Assembly: GCA_963709185.1 (NCBI GenBank)
Contig: CAVPVQ010000017.1
Coordinates: forward strand, 25,608 to 89,607
Direction of reading: 5' to 3'
DNA: 64,000 nucleotides
From: Roseiarcus sp963709185
Lineage (GTDB): Bacteria > Pseudomonadota > Alphaproteobacteria > Rhizobiales > Beijerinckiaceae
Below the pieces are notes generated by a model. It made no database searches. It was not told where the DNA came from and saw nothing but the letters and a program-made list of their open reading frames with translations. The position numbers and the translations under genes are program-made. Positions 26,382 to 35,683 of the stretch are shown here, piece by piece. Position 1 is the first letter of the stretch. Each line of letters starts with the position of its first letter.

Positions 26382-27407
26382 GTGCAAAAGCGCTGGAAGG
26401 TCCGGCCCGAACACTCCAACTGGGGGGATTTCGGCGATGACGACGAGGTCGGGCGACTGAATCTGATCACGTCGGAGCGGCGCCGCGCGGCCGCGGCGGA
26501 GGTGCGCGAAGGTCTCGCCTTTTGCCTGAGCCTGCCGCTCGATCTGCCCGGCGGCAATCTTCTGGTCCCGCAACGTCTGCCGCCGGTCAGAACGATCGCC
26601 GACATGCCGAAGGGCCATACGTTCGTGAACTATCCGCTGGCCGCCGACAACGAACATTGGATCGACCACGCCTCCGACGACGCGGTCCTGCTGTATACGC
26701 AATATTCGACCCAATGGGACGCGCTCAGTCACGCCGCGCGGCATTTCGACGCCGATCAGGACGGGACGGCGGAGCTGGTTTGCTACAACGGATATCGCGC
26801 CGACGTCGACCTGACCGGCCCGCACGACCCCGCCGGCCCCGGCGCGCGTCGTCTCGGCATCGAGAAGATGGCCGAGACCAGCGTGCAGGGCCGCGGCGTG
26901 ATGATCGATCTGTTCGCCGAGTTCGGAACGCGGCGCCGCTGGGTCAATTACGATGACCTGATGCGCATCATGGAGAGGGAAGGAATCGCCGTCGAAGCCG
27001 GCGACATGCTCTGTCTGCACACCGGCTGGGCGCATGGCGTTCTCGAGCGCAAAGGCAATCCCGACCGCGAGTTGCTGCATGAAAGCTATGCCGTGCTCGA
27101 CGGCAACGACAGCCATCTGCTCGACTGGATCGAACGCTCCGGGCTGTCGGTGATCATCGCCGACAATTTCGCGGTCGAAGGCTTCCAGGAGCACGCGCCC
27201 GACAACAAGGCCGACCATTTCGCCGCGCTGCCGATCCATCAGCGCTGCCTGGTCGATCTTGGCATCCATCTCGGCGAGCTCTGGTATCTGACCGAACTCA
27301 GCGCCTGGCTCAAGGCGCATCAAAGGTCGCGCTTTTTCCTGACCGCGCCGCCGTTGCGGCTGCCCGGCTCCTTCGGCTCGCCGCTGACGCCGGTCGGCAC
27401 GGTATGA
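26382..27407 (+). CDS. Cyclase-family hydrolase (kynurenine-formamidase-like)
   Basis: About 341 residues from GTG 26382 with AAGGAG upstream. The motif TQWDALSHAARHFD (about 107-120) corresponds to the metal-binding H-x-G-T-H-x-D region of the cyclase superfamily, here in a variant form. LCLHTGWAHG and IADNFAVEG follow. Members hydrolyse amides, lactones or cyclic diketones with a metal ion. The stop codon overlaps the start of the TPP enzyme (ATGA), so the two are translated together and probably act in sequence. The substrate is unknown; ring opening or amide cleavage is the likely reaction type. Confidence 0.78.
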   Translation: MQKRWKVRPEHSNWGDFGDDDEVGRLNLITSERRRAAAAEVREGLAFCLSLPLDLPGGNLLVPQRLPPVRTIADMPKGHTFVNYPLAADNEHWIDHASDDAVLLYTQYSTQWDALSHAARHFDADQDGTAELVCYNGYRADVDLTGPHDPAGPGARRLGIEKMAETSVQGRGVMIDLFAEFGTRRRWVNYDDLMRIMEREGIAVEAGDMLCLHTGWAHGVLERKGNPDRELLHESYAVLDGNDSHLLDWIERSGLSVIIADNFAVEGFQEHAPDNKADHFAALPIHQRCLVDLGIHLGELWYLTELSAWLKAHQRSRFFLTAPPLRLPGSFGSPLTPVGTV

Positions 27408-29170
27408 TGGAATTGGCTCCCGCCGCGTCAGTGTCGGCCTCGCCCCGTTATCGCCATCGCTTCGCCAACGGCTGCGGCGCGCATCTCTTCCTCGAAGCGC
27501 TGCGGCGGCACGGCGTCGACGTCATTTTCGGGCAAAGCATTCCCTCCCTTCTGCATCTGATCGCGCCGGAATACGGCATCCGCCAGATCGGCTATCGCAC
27601 CGAGAACGCCGGCGCGGCGATGGCCGACGCCTATGCGCGCGTCTCGCACAAGGTTCCGGTGGTCACCGCGCAGAACGGGCCGGCGGCCACCCTGCTGGTG
27701 CCTGGCCTCGCCGAAGCGCTCAAGGCGTCGATCCCGATCGTGGCGATCGTCCAGGAGGTCCCCCGCGCGCTGCGCGACCGCAACGCGTTCCAGGAGCTCG
27801 ATCACGCCGCGCTGTTCGCCGGTTGCGCCAAGTGGATTCGCCGGCTCGACGACCTGTCGCGCGTCGCCGACTACATCGACATGGCGTTCACCGCGGCGGC
27901 GAGCGGCCGGCCCGGCCCGGCGGTCCTGCTTTGCCCGATGGACCTGTTCGAAGAGGCGCTGACCGCGACGCAGCGGCCGGCGGTCGGCCCGACGCGGGTA
28001 TCCAGCCTCGGCCACTATCCGCTCGACCGTCCGTGCGCCGACCCCTCGCGCATTCGCGAGGCGGCGGCGCTGCTGGCCGGCGCGCGGCAGCCGCTGGTGG
28101 CGGCCGGCGGCGGCGTCCATCTCTCCGGCGCCAGCGAGGCCCTGGCGCGCCTCCAGGACCTCGCGGCGCTGCCGGTAGTCACCACCAGCATGGGCAAAGG
28201 CTCGGTCGACGAGTCGCACCCGCTGTCGATCGGCGTCGCCGGCTACATCATGGGCCGCCGCGGCATGTCGCGGCACAGCCGCGGGCTGATCGCCGGCGCC
28301 GACGTGATTCTGATGGTCGGCACGCGAACCAATCAGAACGGCACGGATTCCTGGAAGCTCTATCCGCCCGGCGCGACCTATATCCATATCGACATCGACG
28401 GCCAGGAGATCGGGCGCAACTACGAGGCGGTCCGCCTTGCCGGCGATGCGCGCGCGACGCTGGAGGCGCTGGCGGACGAACTCGAGCGCTGCGATCTCGG
28501 CATGCGCCGCGCCGCGCGTCCGGCGCTCGAAGCCGCCATCGCCGCCGGACGGCGCGCGCATGAGGATGAATCGGCTGCGATGCTCGCGAGCGACAGCCGG
28601 CCGATCCGCCCCGAACGGATCATGGCGGAGATCGATCGGAAATTGACGCCCAACTCGATCGTCGTCGCCGACGCCAGCTACTCCTCGGTCTGGACGGTCA
28701 ACTTTCTGCGCTCGCGCCGGCCGGGCATGCGCTTCCTGACGCCGCGCGGCCTCGCGGGGCTCGGATGGGGCCTGCCGTTCGCGATCGGCGCGCGCGTCGC
28801 CGAGCCCGTGGCGCCGATCGTTTGCGTCGTCGGCGACGGCGGCTTCGGCCATGTCTGGTCGGAGCTGGAGACGGCGCGCCGCCTCGACCTGAAACTGACG
28901 CTGATCGTCCTGAACAATCAGATCCTCGGCTATCAGGCCCACGCCGAGGACCTGCTGTTCGGCGATCACACCGATGTCTGCGATTTCACCGCCGTCGACC
29001 ATGCGGCGATCGCCCGCGCCTGTGGCTGCGAAGGCTATCGCATCGACGACCCCGACGACCTTGCGCCGGCTCTTGAACGCGCCCAGAAGGGCGAGGCGGT
29101 CACCTTGCTCGATGTGATGACCGATCCCAGAGCGTTTCCGCCGGTCACCATGTACGATGCGGTCGAATAG
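27404..29170 (+). CDS. Thiamine-diphosphate-dependent enzyme, acetolactate-synthase-like
   Basis: A 588-residue TPP enzyme with the three canonical domains: N-terminal PYR domain with catalytic Glu in RTENAGAAMADAYAR (about 66), a central TPP_enzyme_M domain, and a C-terminal PP domain with the GDGGFGHVWSELETA cofactor motif ending in LNNQ (about 476-505). No regulatory subunit gene is adjacent, so a catabolic lyase or decarboxylase role (as in IolD or oxalyl/benzoylformate-type enzymes) is more likely than valine biosynthesis. It overlaps the cyclase gene and precedes the ABC ATPase by 24 bp. Confidence 0.85.
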   Translation: MMELAPAASVSASPRYRHRFANGCGAHLFLEALRRHGVDVIFGQSIPSLLHLIAPEYGIRQIGYRTENAGAAMADAYARVSHKVPVVTAQNGPAATLLVPGLAEALKASIPIVAIVQEVPRALRDRNAFQELDHAALFAGCAKWIRRLDDLSRVADYIDMAFTAAASGRPGPAVLLCPMDLFEEALTATQRPAVGPTRVSSLGHYPLDRPCADPSRIREAAALLAGARQPLVAAGGGVHLSGASEALARLQDLAALPVVTTSMGKGSVDESHPLSIGVAGYIMGRRGMSRHSRGLIAGADVILMVGTRTNQNGTDSWKLYPPGATYIHIDIDGQEIGRNYEAVRLAGDARATLEALADELERCDLGMRRAARPALEAAIAAGRRAHEDESAAMLASDSRPIRPERIMAEIDRKLTPNSIVVADASYSSVWTVNFLRSRRPGMRFLTPRGLAGLGWGLPFAIGARVAEPVAPIVCVVGDGGFGHVWSELETARRLDLKLTLIVLNNQILGYQAHAEDLLFGDHTDVCDFTAVDHAAIARACGCEGYRIDDPDDLAPALERAQKGEAVTLLDVMTDPRAFPPVTMYDAVE

Positions 29171-29194
29171 GACCGGCGAGAGGTTACGGCCAGG

Positions 29195-30739
29195 ATGGCG
29201 ATCGCAGCCGAATCAGTCAGCAAGTCGTTCTCGGGCTTGCGCGTTCTCGACGACGTGAAGATCGCCGTGGCCGGCGGGCGCGTCCATGCGCTGCTGGGCG
29301 CCAACGGCAGCGGCAAGTCGACGCTGGTGAAGATCCTCACCGGCGTCTACCAGCCCGACCATGCGGCGATCACGCTGAAGGGCCGGGTCCTGTCGGCGAT
29401 CGCCTCGCCGCAGCAGGCGCAGGAGCTTGGCGTCGCGGTGGTGCATCAGGAGGCGCCGCTGATCGACAATTCGACCGTCGCCGAGTGCATCGCGCTGTTC
29501 CGCGGCTATCCCTCGAAGGGCGGACGCGTGCAGTGGCGCGAACTCTACGAGCAAGTGGCGGCGATGTTCGAGCGCTTTAACGTGAAGATCGATCCGCGCA
29601 TGCTCGCCGGCCGGCTCAGTCCGGCCGAGCGCGCCCTGGTGTCGCTGATGATCGCGCTCGACCGGGCGCCGTCGGCTTTGTCCGTGCTCATCCTCGACGA
29701 GGTCACCGCGTCGCTTCCGCGCGACGAGGCCGAGCCCTATCTCGAGCGGGTCTCGAGCCTGGCGAAATCGGGCGTCGGCGTGCTGATGGTGACGCATCGT
29801 CTGGCCGAAGTGCGGAGCCACGCGTCGGATGTCACCGTGCTGCGCGACGGCCGTCTGGTTTTCGCCGGCGCGCCGGAAGAGGTCGACGACGACGCGATCG
29901 TGGGATTGATGGTCGGCGAGGAGGCGCGTGGCGAGAAGGCGGTGGGCGGCGAGCGCGCCAATGTGCTTGGCGGCTTCTGGCGCGAATTTTCGGACGTCGC
30001 GAAATCTTCGGCCGCCGGCGCCGCGGAAGGCGACGTGTTGCTAAAGGTCGAAAATCTCAGCGGGCGACAATTGCGCGGCATATCCTTCGAGGTGCGCGCC
30101 GGCGAGATCGTCGGCATCGCCGGGCTGGAGGAGACCGGCATTTCCGAACTGCCGCAGATTCTCGCCGGCGCGGCGCCGTTCGCCGCCGGGCGCATCAGCG
30201 TCAAAGGCAAGCCGCTGCCGCGCTCCGGCAACCCGGCGGCGGCGATTTCCGCCGGATTGACGGTGCTGCCCGCCGACCGGCTGCATTCGGGCGGCGTGCG
30301 AACTCTGTCGGTCGCCGAAAACATCATGCTGCCCGCCTTCGGACGCTACTGGACGCAGCCAACCCGCGAAAAGGCGGTCATCGAGCGGCTGATGAGCGAT
30401 TTCGACGTTCGTCCGCGCCGCAGTCAGGCGCTGTTCAGCACATTCAGCGGTGGCAATCAGCAAAAATCCCTGCTCGCCAAATGGCTGCACCTGCGCCCCG
30501 CGGTTCTGGTGCTTGACGATCCCACTTCGGGCGTCGACCCCGGTGCGCGCCAGACGATCTTTCAACTGCTGCGCGACGCCGTCAACGAAGGGGTCGGCAT
30601 ACTGTTCTTCTCGACCGAGCCGGAACAATTGGCGGCGATGTGCTCGCGCGTCCTGGTGCTGAAGGACGGCGCTGTCGCGACCACGCTGACGGGCGAGGCT
30701 CTCAACTATCAGTCGATCAGCCGGTGGTGCTACGCATGA
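29195..30739 (+). CDS. Sugar-type ABC transporter ATPase (RbsA-like, two NBDs)
   Basis: A 514-residue double ATPase. NBD1 has Walker A GANGSGKST (about 36-44), signature region LSPAERALVSLMIAL and Walker B SVLILDEVTASLP. NBD2 has a degenerate Walker A (GIAGLEETGISE), signature FSGGNQQKSLLAKWL and Walker B VLVLDDPTSGVDPGARQ, the usual RbsA asymmetry. It drives import of the ligand of the two binding proteins. It overlaps the permease gene by four bases (ATGA). Confidence 0.9.
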   Translation: MAIAAESVSKSFSGLRVLDDVKIAVAGGRVHALLGANGSGKSTLVKILTGVYQPDHAAITLKGRVLSAIASPQQAQELGVAVVHQEAPLIDNSTVAECIALFRGYPSKGGRVQWRELYEQVAAMFERFNVKIDPRMLAGRLSPAERALVSLMIALDRAPSALSVLILDEVTASLPRDEAEPYLERVSSLAKSGVGVLMVTHRLAEVRSHASDVTVLRDGRLVFAGAPEEVDDDAIVGLMVGEEARGEKAVGGERANVLGGFWREFSDVAKSSAAGAAEGDVLLKVENLSGRQLRGISFEVRAGEIVGIAGLEETGISELPQILAGAAPFAAGRISVKGKPLPRSGNPAAAISAGLTVLPADRLHSGGVRTLSVAENIMLPAFGRYWTQPTREKAVIERLMSDFDVRPRRSQALFSTFSGGNQQKSLLAKWLHLRPAVLVLDDPTSGVDPGARQTIFQLLRDAVNEGVGILFFSTEPEQLAAMCSRVLVLKDGAVATTLTGEALNYQSISRWCYA

Positions 30740-31731
30740 CAACGATGAAACCGGCCGCCGTCCCGATCCGCCAATCATCGGCGGCGCAGCGATTCGTCAA
30801 CGTGGTGTTCACCCGCTACGCGAGCATGTTGCTCCTGTTGATCCTGATCGTCGTCTTCTCGCTGGCCAGCCCGCAATTCCTGACCAACCGCAATTGGCAG
30901 AACCTGCTGGTGGTGCAATCGGTCGTCACCTGCATGTGTCTGGCGGCCACCATGCCGCTGGTGGTCGGCGAGTTTGATCTGTCGCTGGGATCGATGATCG
31001 GATTCCTGGCGATGCTGGGCGCGTGGCTCGGCGGCCAGAAGTTCACCGCCGAGACGGTCATTCCGATCATGTTGATCGCCGGCGTGCTGGTCGGCGTGAT
31101 CAACGGCCTGCTGACCGTCAAGCTGCACATCAGTTCGTTCATCGCCACGCTCGGCACCGGCATTCTGCTCAGCGGCGTCACGCTCGGCATCAGCAACGGA
31201 CAGGTCCTTTTTTCCGGCATTCCCAAGCTGATCCTGACCATCGGCCAAGGGCATCTGTTCGGGCTGGGCATATCGGTATGGCTGACGTTGATCACCGCCG
31301 CGATCATGTTCGGCCTGCTGGAGCACACGCCCTTCGGGCGCAAGCTCTATGCGATCGGCGGCTCGGAGCGCGTCGCGTTCCTGGCCGGCGTGCCGACCGG
31401 TCTGTTCAAGATCGTGTCGTTCGCCGGCGCGGGCCTGCTGGTCGGCGTCGGCGCGGTGTTTGCGCTGGGCCAGACGGGCGCCGGCAACGCCTCATTCGGA
31501 CCGGAGCTTCTGCTGCCGGCCTACGCCGCCGCGTTCCTCAGCGTCACGACGTACCGGCCGGGCTATTACAACGTGCCCGGCATCGTGATCGCCATCCTGC
31601 TTCTGGCGGTCGGCTTCAACGGGTTGAATCTGCTCGGCGCCCCGTTCTGGGCGCAGCCGATCTTCAATGGCGCGGTGCTGCTGATCGCCGTGGTGACGGC
31701 TCGGGCGGAAAGCCGCCACATCAAGACATGA
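30736..31731 (+). CDS. Sugar-type ABC transporter permease (RbsC-like)
   Basis: A 331-residue permease with about nine hydrophobic segments. LVVGEFDLSLGSMIGFLAMLG and GVINGLLTVKLHISSFIATLGT are the RbsC/BPD_transp_2 hallmarks. ATG 30736 overlaps the ATPase stop codon. It is the only permease gene of this importer, so it presumably works as a homodimer. It is followed 13 bp later by the PRISE-like reductase gene. Confidence 0.9.
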   Translation: MTTMKPAAVPIRQSSAAQRFVNVVFTRYASMLLLLILIVVFSLASPQFLTNRNWQNLLVVQSVVTCMCLAATMPLVVGEFDLSLGSMIGFLAMLGAWLGGQKFTAETVIPIMLIAGVLVGVINGLLTVKLHISSFIATLGTGILLSGVTLGISNGQVLFSGIPKLILTIGQGHLFGLGISVWLTLITAAIMFGLLEHTPFGRKLYAIGGSERVAFLAGVPTGLFKIVSFAGAGLLVGVGAVFALGQTGAGNASFGPELLLPAYAAAFLSVTTYRPGYYNVPGIVIAILLLAVGFNGLNLLGAPFWAQPIFNGAVLLIAVVTARAESRHIKT

Positions 31732-31744
31732 AACGGAGCGCGCA

Positions 31745-32848
31745 ATGAGCGGCAAGATTGTCGTCGCCGGCGCGCTGGGTCTGGTCGGCCGCGCCGTCAT
31801 CGATCACCTGGAGAAGCTGGGCGGCTGGACGATCGTCGGCCTGTCCCGCAGGTCGGCGTCGTCGTCCAACCCGGCGACGCAGCACATCTCGGTCGATCTC
31901 GCCAATGCCGAGGATTGCCGGAGCAAGCTCGGCGGGCTCACCGGCGTGACGCATCTGGTCTATGCCGCGCTGTTCGAGAAACCGGAGCTGATCAAAGGCT
32001 GGCTGGAAGCGGACCATATGGCCACCAATCGAGCCATGTTCGCCAACTTCCTCGACACGCTGCTGCCGGGCAATCCGGGGCTGCGCCATGTCTCGTTGCT
32101 GCAGGGCGCCAAAGCCTATGGCGCGCATCTCGGGCCGATGAAGGCGCCGGCGCGCGAGCGCGAGCCACGCCATATTCACCCCAACTTCTACTGGCTGCAG
32201 GAAGACCATCTCAAAATGCGCCAGGCCGGCCAGCCCTGGACCTGGACGATCTTCCGCCCGCAGTTCATCTTCGGCTTCGCCGTCGGCAGCCCGATGAACG
32301 TCCTGAGCGCGCTGGGCGTCTATGCCGCGATCAGCCGCGAACGGGGCCTGCCGCTGGCCTTCCCTGGGCAAGGCCCGTCGGCGGTGATCGAGTTCACCGA
32401 CGCGCGCCTGATCGGCCGCGCGATCGAATGGGCCGGACGGTCAGGGAGCGCCGCGGCTGAGGCCTTCAACATCACCAACGGCGACGTCATCGCGTGGGAG
32501 GATAGCTGGCCGGAAATCGCCCGGCACTTTCGCATGGAAGTCGGGGCGCGCCAGCCGATGTCGCTGGCCGCGGTGATGCCCGGCCACGAATCGACCTGGA
32601 CCGACATCCAGCGCAAATACGGATTGGCGCCCCACAAATATGACGAGATCGTCGGCACGGCGTGGCAGTTCGCCGATTCCTGTCTCGGCTTCGGCGCCGG
32701 CGCGCCCCACTCGCACCTCAGCACGATCAAAATCCGCCAGGCCGGCTTCCACGATTGCATCGACTCGACGGACATGCTGATCGAGCTCCTGGGAGAGCTC
32801 GAATCGCGCAAGATCATTCCCGATCCGGCGCTGTTCGAGTCGGGCTGA
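31745..32848 (+). CDS. NAD(P)-dependent PRISE-like reductase (SDR superfamily)
   Basis: A 367-residue extended-SDR protein. The nucleotide motif is VVAGALGLVGRAV (G-x-x-G-x-x-G) and the NADP-preferring LSRRSAS follows strand 2. It resembles the progesterone 5-beta-reductase/iridoid-synthase group (HVSLLQGAKAYGAHLG, FYWLQEDHL, TIFRPQFIFG), whose catalytic Tyr lies in an F/Y-Y-x-x-E-D-like block. These enzymes reduce activated C=C bonds of enones or cyclic substrates. It closes the plus-strand operon and is 4 bp from the convergent amidohydrolase gene. Confidence 0.8.
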   Translation: MSGKIVVAGALGLVGRAVIDHLEKLGGWTIVGLSRRSASSSNPATQHISVDLANAEDCRSKLGGLTGVTHLVYAALFEKPELIKGWLEADHMATNRAMFANFLDTLLPGNPGLRHVSLLQGAKAYGAHLGPMKAPAREREPRHIHPNFYWLQEDHLKMRQAGQPWTWTIFRPQFIFGFAVGSPMNVLSALGVYAAISRERGLPLAFPGQGPSAVIEFTDARLIGRAIEWAGRSGSAAAEAFNITNGDVIAWEDSWPEIARHFRMEVGARQPMSLAAVMPGHESTWTDIQRKYGLAPHKYDEIVGTAWQFADSCLGFGAGAPHSHLSTIKIRQAGFHDCIDSTDMLIELLGELESRKIIPDPALFESG

Positions 32849-32852
32849 TCCG

Positions 32853-33764
32853 TCAGAGGGCCAGGCGATAGTGCCGGATGGCGTTGGCGGCGAACAGCTT
32901 GTCGCGCTCCTCAGCGCTAAAGCCCTTGGTCAGCGAGGAGAACGCCTCCCAGATCGCCCGCATCGTGCTGAACGCGTTGTCGGTCGGGAAATTCGACGCG
33001 AACATGCAGCGGTCGACGCCAAAAATGTCGATCGCGTCGAGCACATAGGGACGGATCGACGTCTCGGTCCATTTCGGCACGGTGTTGCCGAGCCCGGAAA
33101 TCTTGCACACGACGTTCGGGGCGGCGGCCAGCGCCCGCATCCCCTCGCGCCAGACCGCGACGCCCTCAGGCGTATGGTCGTAGGGCATGCCGGTGTGCTC
33201 GACGTAAATCGTGACGCCGGGATTCTGCTGCGCCAACTTCGCCATCGGCTTCATGTGATTGGGGAAGCCCATATAGTCGAAGCCCAGCCCGTAGCCCGCG
33301 AGGCGCGGGAAGTTGGCGACGAACCTCGGGTTCTCCAGATAGTCCTGATCGGCGATCCATCCAGGCTTCGCCGAATAGCCTTGCGCGGCCCACCAGTTCT
33401 CGTGAGCGCCGCCGAGAAAATTGACGATATGCCGGATCGAACGCGCGCTGCGATCGCGCGTGTGGCCTTCGAGGAGCTGGTCGAGATTGACGGCGGAGAT
33501 GTCGGCCTCGCCGACGATCCCTTTCAGCAGGCCGTTCTCCTTGCCCGCGTCGGCGAGACTGCGCACCCATCGCGTCTCACCCACCCGGTCGTTCGGGTCC
33601 CAATGCGCCTCGATATGGACCACGCCGACGATGTTGTAGCCCACCGCGTCGGCCCGGTAGTCGTCGGGCAGATAGTTGTGCGCGTGGGGATTCTTGTAGG
33701 GATTGGCGGTGTCGAACCAATGGATGTGAGCATCGACGATGCGCTGCGGATGGCTCGGGGCCAT
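32853..33764 (-). CDS. Amidohydrolase family protein (COG3618, lactonase-like)
   Basis: A 303-residue metal-dependent TIM-barrel hydrolase. It starts with VDAHIHWFD (metal-binding H-x-H), has VHIEAHWDP, VEHTGMP and FASNFPTDN with the late active-site Asp. COG3618 members hydrolyse lactones such as 2-pyrone-4,6-dicarboxylate or sugar lactones, or act as decarboxylases. AGAGGAA stands before the ATG. It is transcribed toward the main operon and may be under the GntR regulator (see 33841-33853). Confidence 0.85.
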   Translation of the reverse strand: MAPSHPQRIVDAHIHWFDTANPYKNPHAHNYLPDDYRADAVGYNIVGVVHIEAHWDPNDRVGETRWVRSLADAGKENGLLKGIVGEADISAVNLDQLLEGHTRDRSARSIRHIVNFLGGAHENWWAAQGYSAKPGWIADQDYLENPRFVANFPRLAGYGLGFDYMGFPNHMKPMAKLAQQNPGVTIYVEHTGMPYDHTPEGVAVWREGMRALAAAPNVVCKISGLGNTVPKWTETSIRPYVLDAIDIFGVDRCMFASNFPTDNAFSTMRAIWEAFSSLTKGFSAEERDKLFAANAIRHYRLAL

Positions 33765-33840
33765 GGGGCGGTTCCTCTCGCGATAGGTCGGCTGCCGACA
33801 GCGTTCTGCGTTGCGTCGCCAAAACTGGTGACGCGGCTAT

Positions 33841-33853
33841 CTTCGTCGATAAT
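33841..33853 (-). promoter_or_regulatory. Possible GntR-type operator upstream of the amidohydrolase
   Basis: On the minus strand this reads ATTATCGACGAAG, close to ATTGTCGACGAA at 34779-34790 beside the GntR gene. It lies about 77 bp upstream of the amidohydrolase start. The match is by eye. Confidence 0.3.
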
Positions 33854-33983
33854 TTTTCTCAGAGCGCCAGAATAAATATAAATCTCGGCCGGACGGGAAG
33901 TCAATCAGCGGCGATGGCGATGCGAAGGCCGCGTGGAGGCGACACACAGGCGGCTGAAAGGGCGGCGGACCGAGGGCGGGCCG

Positions 33984-34703
33984 TCAGACGCCGGCGCCGG
34001 TCAGGCTGCGCTCCGGCGTCGGCGTTTCCGCGCGTAGCAATTCAAAGGTGCGGCGATAGTGCGCGCACAGAAGCTCCACGGCGCGGTCGGCGTTTCGCGC
34101 CAGCGCCGCTTCGCTGATCTCCTTGTGCTCGGCGCCGCGCTGATAGTCGCCGGTCATGTAGATCCTGACATTCGACAGGTGGCGATAGCGCGACGCATGA
34201 TCGTGGAGTTGCGAGCACATATGCTCGATGACGCGGTTGTTGCAGCCGCCGATCAGGGCCATGTGATAGCGCTTGTGATGCGCCTCGAAATTGGGATTTG
34301 GCACGAAACGATCGGCGCTCAGGGAATGGGCCGATTTTTCCAGATCGTAGCTCGCGATGACCACCCCATATTCCCACTTCGACGTGCCGTGCGCGATCAA
34401 TTCGCGCAACGCGATGCTCTCGATCCAGCAGCGCGCCTGCACCAGATCCTCGTAGGCGTCGACGTCCGCGCTCGCCACGCGGAAACCGCGATTCTCGGTG
34501 CGGGTCACCAGACCGTCGACGGTCAGCTTGCTCAACGCCTCGCGCAACGGGCTGGAGCCCGTCTCGTAGCGCAGCCGCAAGTCCCGGATCTTCAGCTTTT
34601 CATCCGGGCGCAGCAACCCGGCGATGATGTCGTCGCGAATTCGGTTGTAGGGCGCCTGGACTGCGGAATCATTCGCCGCGATCTCGAATTCATCCGCCTT
34701 CAT
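33984..34703 (-). CDS. GntR-family transcriptional regulator, FCD domain
   Basis: About 239 residues from ATG 34703. The N-terminal winged helix (residues about 18-85: YNRIRDDIIAGLLRPDEKL, SSPLREALSKLTVDGLV) is typical of GntR. The C-terminal all-helical FCD domain carries the metal/ligand His residues in NFEAHHKRYHMAL and in HDHASRYRH. It probably senses an organic acid or sugar acid and controls the island. It is divergent from the SDR gene, and the shared gap holds two TTGTCGAC repeats. Confidence 0.88.
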   Translation of the reverse strand: MKADEFEIAANDSAVQAPYNRIRDDIIAGLLRPDEKLKIRDLRLRYETGSSPLREALSKLTVDGLVTRTENRGFRVASADVDAYEDLVQARCWIESIALRELIAHGTSKWEYGVVIASYDLEKSAHSLSADRFVPNPNFEAHHKRYHMALIGGCNNRVIEHMCSQLHDHASRYRHLSNVRIYMTGDYQRGAEHKEISEAALARNADRAVELLCAHYRRTFELLRAETPTPERSLTGAGV

Positions 34704-34778
34704 GGCCCACTCGAATAAAGTGACGCGATTTGCGCCGATCGCCCATCGCCGACGCACTCAATATTGCAGCCGGGTCGG

Positions 34779-34816
34779 ATTGTCGACGAAAAACGCAGAA
34801 TCTCCATTTGTCGACA
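34779..34816. promoter_or_regulatory. Two TTGTCGAC repeats, candidate GntR operators
   Basis: TTGTCGACG at 34780-34788 and TTGTCGACA at 34808-34816 are direct repeats 28 bp apart in the gap between the divergent GntR and SDR genes. Each has a GTCGAC palindromic core. FCD-type GntR proteins bind short dyads of this size next to their own genes. Related sequences occur in both binding-protein leaders and before the amidohydrolase. Confidence 0.45.
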
Positions 34817-34891
34817 CTTTCATTTACAGTCGATTTTTACCGGTGTACAGGTCGCGGCAGGTGAAAATCGGCGTGTGGAAGGCGGGCAGCC

Positions 34892-35677
34892 ATGAATCTG
34901 GATTTGACGGGCAGGACAGCATTGGTGACCGGTTCGACCGCCGGAATCGGGATCGCGATCGCCGCCGGGCTCGCCGAATATGGCGCCCATGTCTGGGTGA
35001 ACGGCCGGACCCGGGCCCGCGTGGATTCGGCAATCGCCAGGATCCAGAAAACCAACCCCAAGGCGATGCTCAGCGGCGTCGCCGGCGATCTGGCCACCGC
35101 GGAAGGCGCGCGCATCGTGACCGAGGCGGTCCCGGAAGTCGATATTCTCGTCAACAATCTCGGCGCGGTGAATGTGCGCAAGGCGTTCGAGGCGTTGACC
35201 GACGCCGAATGGCAGGAATTGTTCGACGTCAATGTCATGAGCGGCGTGCGCCTGACGCGTCACTACATCGCCCCGTTCCGCAAACGTGACTGGGGCCGCA
35301 TTGTTTTCGTCTCCAGTGAATCGGCGATTCAGATTCCCACCGAATTCATTCACTACGGCATGACCAAGACCGCCAATATCGCCATCGCGCGCGGCGTCGC
35401 CGAACTGTTCGTCGGCACCGGCGTGACGGTGAATTCGGTCCTTCCCGGCCCGACCCTGGCCCAGGGGCTCACCAGGCGCATCGCCGATTCCGGCAAGAGC
35501 GAAGACGACTACGCGGCGGAGTTCTTCCGAACGGTCCGTCCGACCTCGCTGCTGAAGCGCTTCACGTCGACCGACGAGGTCGCCAATCTCGTCGTCTATC
35601 TCTGCAGCCCGGCGGCGTCCGGAACGCATGGCGCCGCGCTGCGGGTCGAAGGCGGCGTTCTCAAAGGCGCGTTCTAG
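34892..35677 (+). CDS. SDR-family oxidoreductase (3-oxoacyl-ACP-reductase-like)
   Basis: A 261-residue classical SDR: TGSTAGIGIAIA (cofactor Gly motif, about 12-23), NNLG (strand 4), catalytic Ser in FVSSESA and Tyr-x3-Lys in HYGMTKTANIA. It oxidises or reduces an alcohol/ketone of the pathway. It is divergent from the GntR regulator, which probably controls it directly, and is tail to tail with the SnoaL-like gene 6 bp later. Confidence 0.88.
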   Translation: MNLDLTGRTALVTGSTAGIGIAIAAGLAEYGAHVWVNGRTRARVDSAIARIQKTNPKAMLSGVAGDLATAEGARIVTEAVPEVDILVNNLGAVNVRKAFEALTDAEWQELFDVNVMSGVRLTRHYIAPFRKRDWGRIVFVSSESAIQIPTEFIHYGMTKTANIAIARGVAELFVGTGVTVNSVLPGPTLAQGLTRRIADSGKSEDDYAAEFFRTVRPTSLLKRFTSTDEVANLVVYLCSPAASGTHGAALRVEGGVLKGAF

Positions 35678-35683
35678 CGGGCG

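Noticed and set aside
27428..29002. A 524-codon minus-strand frame opposite the TPP enzyme
   Set aside because: The plus strand encodes a complete TPP enzyme with all motifs; the antisense frame is a composition artefact.
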